Assembly (NCBI RefSeq): GCF_012290005.1
Contig: NZ_JAAXMS010000003.1
Coordinates: forward strand, 620,001 to 684,000
Direction: 5' to 3'
Length of the DNA: 64,000 bases
From: Crateriforma spongiae
Lineage (GTDB): Bacteria > Planctomycetota > Planctomycetia > Pirellulales > Pirellulaceae
Shown: piece after piece, positions 60,895 to 64,000 of the stretch
Layout: every line of letters starts with the position of its first letter
Numbering within the stretch: the first letter of the stretch is position 1
The notes under the pieces: model-generated
Databases searched by the model: none
The model's input: only the letters and a program-made list of their open reading frames with translations
What the model was told of the DNA's origin: nothing
Translations under genes and position numbers: made by a program

Positions 60895-61227
60895 CTACGA
60901 TGCCATCGACGAACAGCTTTCGTGGCACTTGCGGCAGCATTGGACGCATTTGTCCATGTTGCCAACTTTGTCGCAACTGTCGGCGCAGGCCTTGCAAATC
61001 GCTGCGCAAGCTTTGCAGTAGTGCGCATGGTGATCGCTATGGCGGCTCATGAAGTCGACGCAGGCGACACAGGCCGCGATGCAGTCGAGCATCAGCTTGA
61101 CGTGCGTTTGCTCGACGTGGTCGCCACCTTCGGACAGGCAATGACTGGTCAGCATGTCAGCACAGGTCGTTTGGCACTCTTGGCAGTTTTCGATGCACTC
61201 TTTCATGGATGCGGTTGCGGTACTCAT
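60895..61227 (-). CDS. Four-helix-bundle copper storage protein (Csp, DUF326)
   Basis: 110 residues from ATG 61227 (MSTATASMKECIENCQECQT). Eighteen cysteines lie in CxxxC and CxxC spacing along four helices (KECIENCQECQTTC, LDCIAACVACVDF, YCKACAAICKACADSC, KCVQCCRKCHESC), the pattern of Csp proteins that hold many Cu(I) ions inside the bundle. No signal peptide, so it resembles the cytosolic Csp3 type. It diverges from a copper-export ATPase across a shared operator region. The longer frame to 61275 overlaps that operator and was rejected. Confidence 0.88.
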   Translation of the reverse strand: MSTATASMKECIENCQECQTTCADMLTSHCLSEGGDHVEQTHVKLMLDCIAACVACVDFMSRHSDHHAHYCKACAAICKACADSCDKVGNMDKCVQCCRKCHESCSSMAS

Positions 61228-61279
61228 TCGTTTCTCCTTTGGAATTTTGCTAATGCGGCCCCTTTGCCGCTGCATTAGC

Positions 61280-61310
61280 GGTATGCAACTTGCATACCAC
61301 TATGGGGTAT
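61280..61310. promoter_or_regulatory. Candidate copper-responsive operator between csp and copA
   Basis: A 19-bp perfect palindrome GGTATGCAACTTGCATACC (61280-61298) overlaps a CsoR-like pseudo-palindrome ATACC-x7-GGTAT (61294-61310). Both lie between divergent csp and copA genes; a CsoR-family gene starts at 63914. Confidence 0.62.
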
Positions 61311-61345
61311 ATTGAAGGATGACTTTTTGACAGCCTGGAGAAATC

Positions 61346-63793
61346 ATGGACCACGACAAGAAACACGAGACGTCCTTGCCGGTCGCCGATCCGTCAACGC
61401 AGATCGACCCGGTTTGTGGAATGACCGTTTCGGCGGATAGTCCACGATCGGCTGAGGTTGGTGGCAAGAACTACGTTTTTTGCAGCGACGGATGCTTGAA
61501 AAAGTTCCAAGATGATCCTGCAGGCGTGCTGGCAAAGCGATCACAGAAAGAGGCATCAGGCGGTTCGTCTTGTTGCGGTGGCGGCGCAGCGGTACAGATC
61601 GAGGAAACCTCGGACACGTCTTCGTGCTGCAGTGGTCACTCATCGACCAAGGCGAGCGATGCGCCCGCAGACCCGACGGCGATCTACACCTGCCCTATGC
61701 ACCCTGAAATCGAGCAGGTCGGCCCCGGCGACTGCCCGATTTGTGGGATGGACTTGGAGCCGAAGGTCGTCTCGTTGGATGAAGAGGGTGAAGATAAACA
61801 ATACGCCGACATGAAACGTCGCTTTTGGGTTGGCGTTGCGTTATCGGTGCCATTGCTCGTGATCGCGATGGGGCCGATGGTCGGATTGCGGGTCGCGGAT
61901 TGGATGAGCCAGACGGTGTTTGGCTGGGTGCAGTTAGCTCTGGCGACGCCAGTTGTGTTCTGGTGCGGATGGCCCTTGTTGGTTCGCGGAGCCAAGTCGT
62001 TTCGCACGATGAACTTGAACATGTTCTCGTTGATCGCCGTGGGAACATTGGCGGCGTATCTGTTCAGTTTAGTTGTCGTGCTGCTTCCTGGTGTGATTCC
62101 AGAAGCCTTCTTCGAGAACGGTGCTCCACCTCTCTATTTTGAAGCGGCGGCAGTGATCATCACCTTGGTGTTGCTCGGGCAGGTATTGGAACTGCGAGCA
62201 CGACAGCAGACGGGCGGAGCGATTCGGGAACTCATGAAGCTTGCTCCCGATACGGCACACCGAATCACGGACGATGGCGAGGAAGATGTCTCGCTCGATT
62301 CGGTCCACAAGGGCGATCGGCTGCGAGTTCGTCCTGGCGAGAAAGTTCCGGTCGATGGGAAAGTTCTTAGCGGGTCGAGCAGCGTCGATGAGTCAATGTT
62401 GACGGGCGAGCCGATGCCGGTGAAGAAGGTAGAAGGTGACGAAATCACGGGCGGAACTTTGAATCAGACCGGTGCGCTCGTGATGGAAGCCGTCGGTGTT
62501 GGCGGCGACACGGTCCTGAACCGAATCGTGCAAATGGTTGCCGAGGCTCAGCGAAGTCGCGCCCCGATTCAGAAACTGGTCGATGTGGTCGCGCGATACT
62601 TTGTGCCGGCAGTGATCGTTTGTTCGATTCTCGCGTTCGTCGGCTGGGCGGTGTTTGGTCCAGAGCCGCAACTGGCTCATGCGTTCGTAGCGGCCGTTGC
62701 GGTGTTGATCATCGCTTGCCCTTGTGCGTTGGGACTGGCGACGCCGATGTCCGTGATGGTGGGTGTCGGCCGAGGAGCGAAGGAAGGCGTGCTGATCAAG
62801 AACGCTGAAGTTCTTGAAGTCATGGAGAAGGTTGACACGATTGTTGTCGACAAGACAGGCACACTGACGCAGGGACGACCGGAAGTGACGGGTGTCGAGA
62901 CGTTTGCTGACTGGAATGAGAACGATGTATTGACGTTAGCTTCTGCTGTCGAAGCACAGAGCGAGCATCCGTTGGCTCAGGCGGTCGTTCGCCGAGCGAA
63001 GGCGGATGAGTTGCAGCTTGTGGAGGCGAGTGAATTCAATAGTATCACCGGTGGTGGCGTTCGCGCTCGCGTCGATGATCATGATGTGTTGATTGGCAAG
63101 GCTGACTTGTTGGACGAACAAGGCATCGAGGGCGTCGATGCGGGGCGAGACAAAGCGGGATCGCATCAGGCCGAAGGTGCGACGGTTGTGTTCGTGGCGA
63201 TCGACAACAAACTGGCGGCAATTCTCGCCATAACTGACCCGATCAAGCAAAGCACGCCTGCAGCGCTAAAGACGTTGCATGAACTGGGGTTGAGAGTGGT
63301 GATGTTGACCGGCGATGCCGAACCGACCGCGAAAGCCGTCGCGTCGAAACTGGGCATCGACGAATTTCATGCTGGGGTTTCGCCCGAGGAAAAGCATGAT
63401 TTCGTTCGCAAGCTAAAGCAGGAAGGCAAGACAGTTGCGATGTGTGGCGATGGGATCAACGACGCTCCTGCACTTGCCGAAGCGAACGTTGGCATCGCGA
63501 TGGGCACCGGGACGGGGGTTGCGATTGAGTCAGCTGGTGTCACGCTCGTCGGTGGCGATCTTCGCGGTGTGGCTGCGGCGGCGAACTTGAGCCGCAAAAC
63601 GATGAGCAACATTCGTCAGAACTTGTTTTTCGCTTTCATCTACAACACCCTGGGAATTCCGGTCGCAGCTGGGTTGCTGTATCCGATCTTCGGCGTGTTG
63701 CTCAGCCCCATGATTGCAGCGGCAGCGATGAGTTTTAGCAGTGTGTCCGTGATCGCGAATGCGTTGAGATTGCGTGCCGCTAAACTCACCTAA
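61346..63793 (+). CDS. copA: Copper-translocating P-type ATPase (CopA-like)
   Basis: 815 residues. The N-terminus is unusual: a YHS/TRASH-type segment ([31 protein letters not shown]), two Cys pairs in low-complexity DNA-encoded linkers (SSCCGGG, SSCCSGH), then a heavy-metal-binding domain ([24 protein letters not shown], about residues 112-135). The core has the transport motif [11 protein letters not shown] (about 456-466), phosphorylation site [10 protein letters not shown] (from 502), the nucleotide-binding HP in [12 protein letters not shown], and [15 protein letters not shown] (from about 701). Exports Cu(I) from the cytoplasm. No MxCxxC HMA domain is present; the YHS and CPICG domains replace it. 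Confidence 0.94.
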   Translation: MDHDKKHETSLPVADPSTQIDPVCGMTVSADSPRSAEVGGKNYVFCSDGCLKKFQDDPAGVLAKRSQKEASGGSSCCGGGAAVQIEETSDTSSCCSGHSSTKASDAPADPTAIYTCPMHPEIEQVGPGDCPICGMDLEPKVVSLDEEGEDKQYADMKRRFWVGVALSVPLLVIAMGPMVGLRVADWMSQTVFGWVQLALATPVVFWCGWPLLVRGAKSFRTMNLNMFSLIAVGTLAAYLFSLVVVLLPGVIPEAFFENGAPPLYFEAAAVIITLVLLGQVLELRARQQTGGAIRELMKLAPDTAHRITDDGEEDVSLDSVHKGDRLRVRPGEKVPVDGKVLSGSSSVDESMLTGEPMPVKKVEGDEITGGTLNQTGALVMEAVGVGGDTVLNRIVQMVAEAQRSRAPIQKLVDVVARYFVPAVIVCSILAFVGWAVFGPEPQLAHAFVAAVAVLIIACPCALGLATPMSVMVGVGRGAKEGVLIKNAEVLEVMEKVDTIVVDKTGTLTQGRPEVTGVETFADWNENDVLTLASAVEAQSEHPLAQAVVRRAKADELQLVEASEFNSITGGGVRARVDDHDVLIGKADLLDEQGIEGVDAGRDKAGSHQAEGATVVFVAIDNKLAAILAITDPIKQSTPAALKTLHELGLRVVMLTGDAEPTAKAVASKLGIDEFHAGVSPEEKHDFVRKLKQEGKTVAMCGDGINDAPALAEANVGIAMGTGTGVAIESAGVTLVGGDLRGVAAAANLSRKTMSNIRQNLFFAFIYNTLGIPVAAGLLYPIFGVLLSPMIAAAAMSFSSVSVIANALRLRAAKLT

Positions 63794-63913
63794 CCTGTTG
63801 CAAAGCAGGCTTTCGCTTCTAGAGGAGCCGATCAATACCCATCTAACGACGATCGACCTATCACGCTAAAATCTGGCTTCTTGAAAAGCCAGCCTATCCA
63901 AAAGTCTCCACGA

Positions 63914-64000
63914 ATGCTGTCCGACGACGAGAAGAAGAAGCTCAACAACCGACTTCGACGTGTCATCGGACAAGTCGAAGCGGTTGGTCGTATGATCGAG
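63914..64000 (+). CDS. CsoR/FrmR-family metal-sensitive repressor, N-terminal part (runs off the right edge)
   Basis: The visible 29 residues MLSDDEKKKLNNRLRRVIGQVEAVGRMIE match the first helix of the CsoR/RcnR family (DUF156), including the R-L-x-R-I/V-x-G-Q-V-x-G/A-I/V pattern. With a Cu-ATPase directly upstream and palindromic operators in front of it, copper sensing is the simplest reading. The cysteine and histidine ligands are beyond the window end. Confidence 0.88.
   Translation, partial: MLSDDEKKKLNNRLRRVIGQVEAVGRMIE

Overview
The window looks like chromosomal DNA of a planctomycete (Rhodopirellula/Pirellulaceae-like). The gene content points that way: a regulatory PTS cluster beside a ribosome hibernation factor, a tail protein with a very long serine-rich stretch, and several small proteins of a type I associate with planctomycete prophages. 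No taxonomic marker beyond an initiator tRNA is present, so this is an inference from gene style.

Layout. 1-7.5 kb is ordinary housekeeping DNA. It holds a leftward cluster (hpf, EIIA, HPr, Enzyme I, a DUF2344/TIGR03936 protein, RNase E/G running off the left edge), then a small lysine-rich protein and agmatine deiminase on the + strand, an initiator tRNA-Met and a strong terminator. 7.8-18.8 kb is a defence-island-like block. It contains a DoxX protein, a membrane patatin-like protein coupled to an MmeI-like fused restriction-methylation enzyme (both leftward), and a divergent three-gene operon: a small middle component with an apparent AUU start, an SMC/Rad50-like ATPase with a CxxC...CxxC insert, and a large protein with a C-terminal PD-(D/E)xK nuclease domain. 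This operon is the best candidate for a poorly described defence system.

19-60.8 kb is a prophage-like element. It starts with an XRE regulator and ImmA-type metallopeptidase, two unknown coupled genes, a GNAT protein and an ECF-type sigma factor. A replication and recombination module follows (Sak4-like ATPase, DUF669, RusA with a zinc ribbon, DEAD/DEAH helicase, Prim-Pol primase-helicase, an iteron-like repeat cluster, ParB-methyltransferase). Next comes a leftward cluster of small accessory genes, in which each transcription unit is preceded by a copy of one conserved ~43-bp element; this cluster includes a HARE-HTH protein and an amidoligase. The rightward morphogenesis operon carries terminase, lambda-type portal, a fused prohead protease/Mu-type capsid, two DUF2190 decorators, a lipoprotein/membrane cassette, tail completion and tube proteins, a tail chaperone pair joined by a probable programmed -1 frameshift, tape measure, and a serine-rich tail protein. 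The serine-rich gene is translationally coupled to glycosyltransferases, a GT25-sulfotransferase fusion and a radical SAM protein, which suggests that the phage glycosylates its own serine-rich fibre. No integrase, lysis gene or attachment site was recognised.

60.9-64 kb is a copper-resistance locus: a Cys-rich four-helix-bundle copper storage protein diverges from a CopA-type ATPase across a palindromic operator, followed by the start of a CsoR-family repressor.
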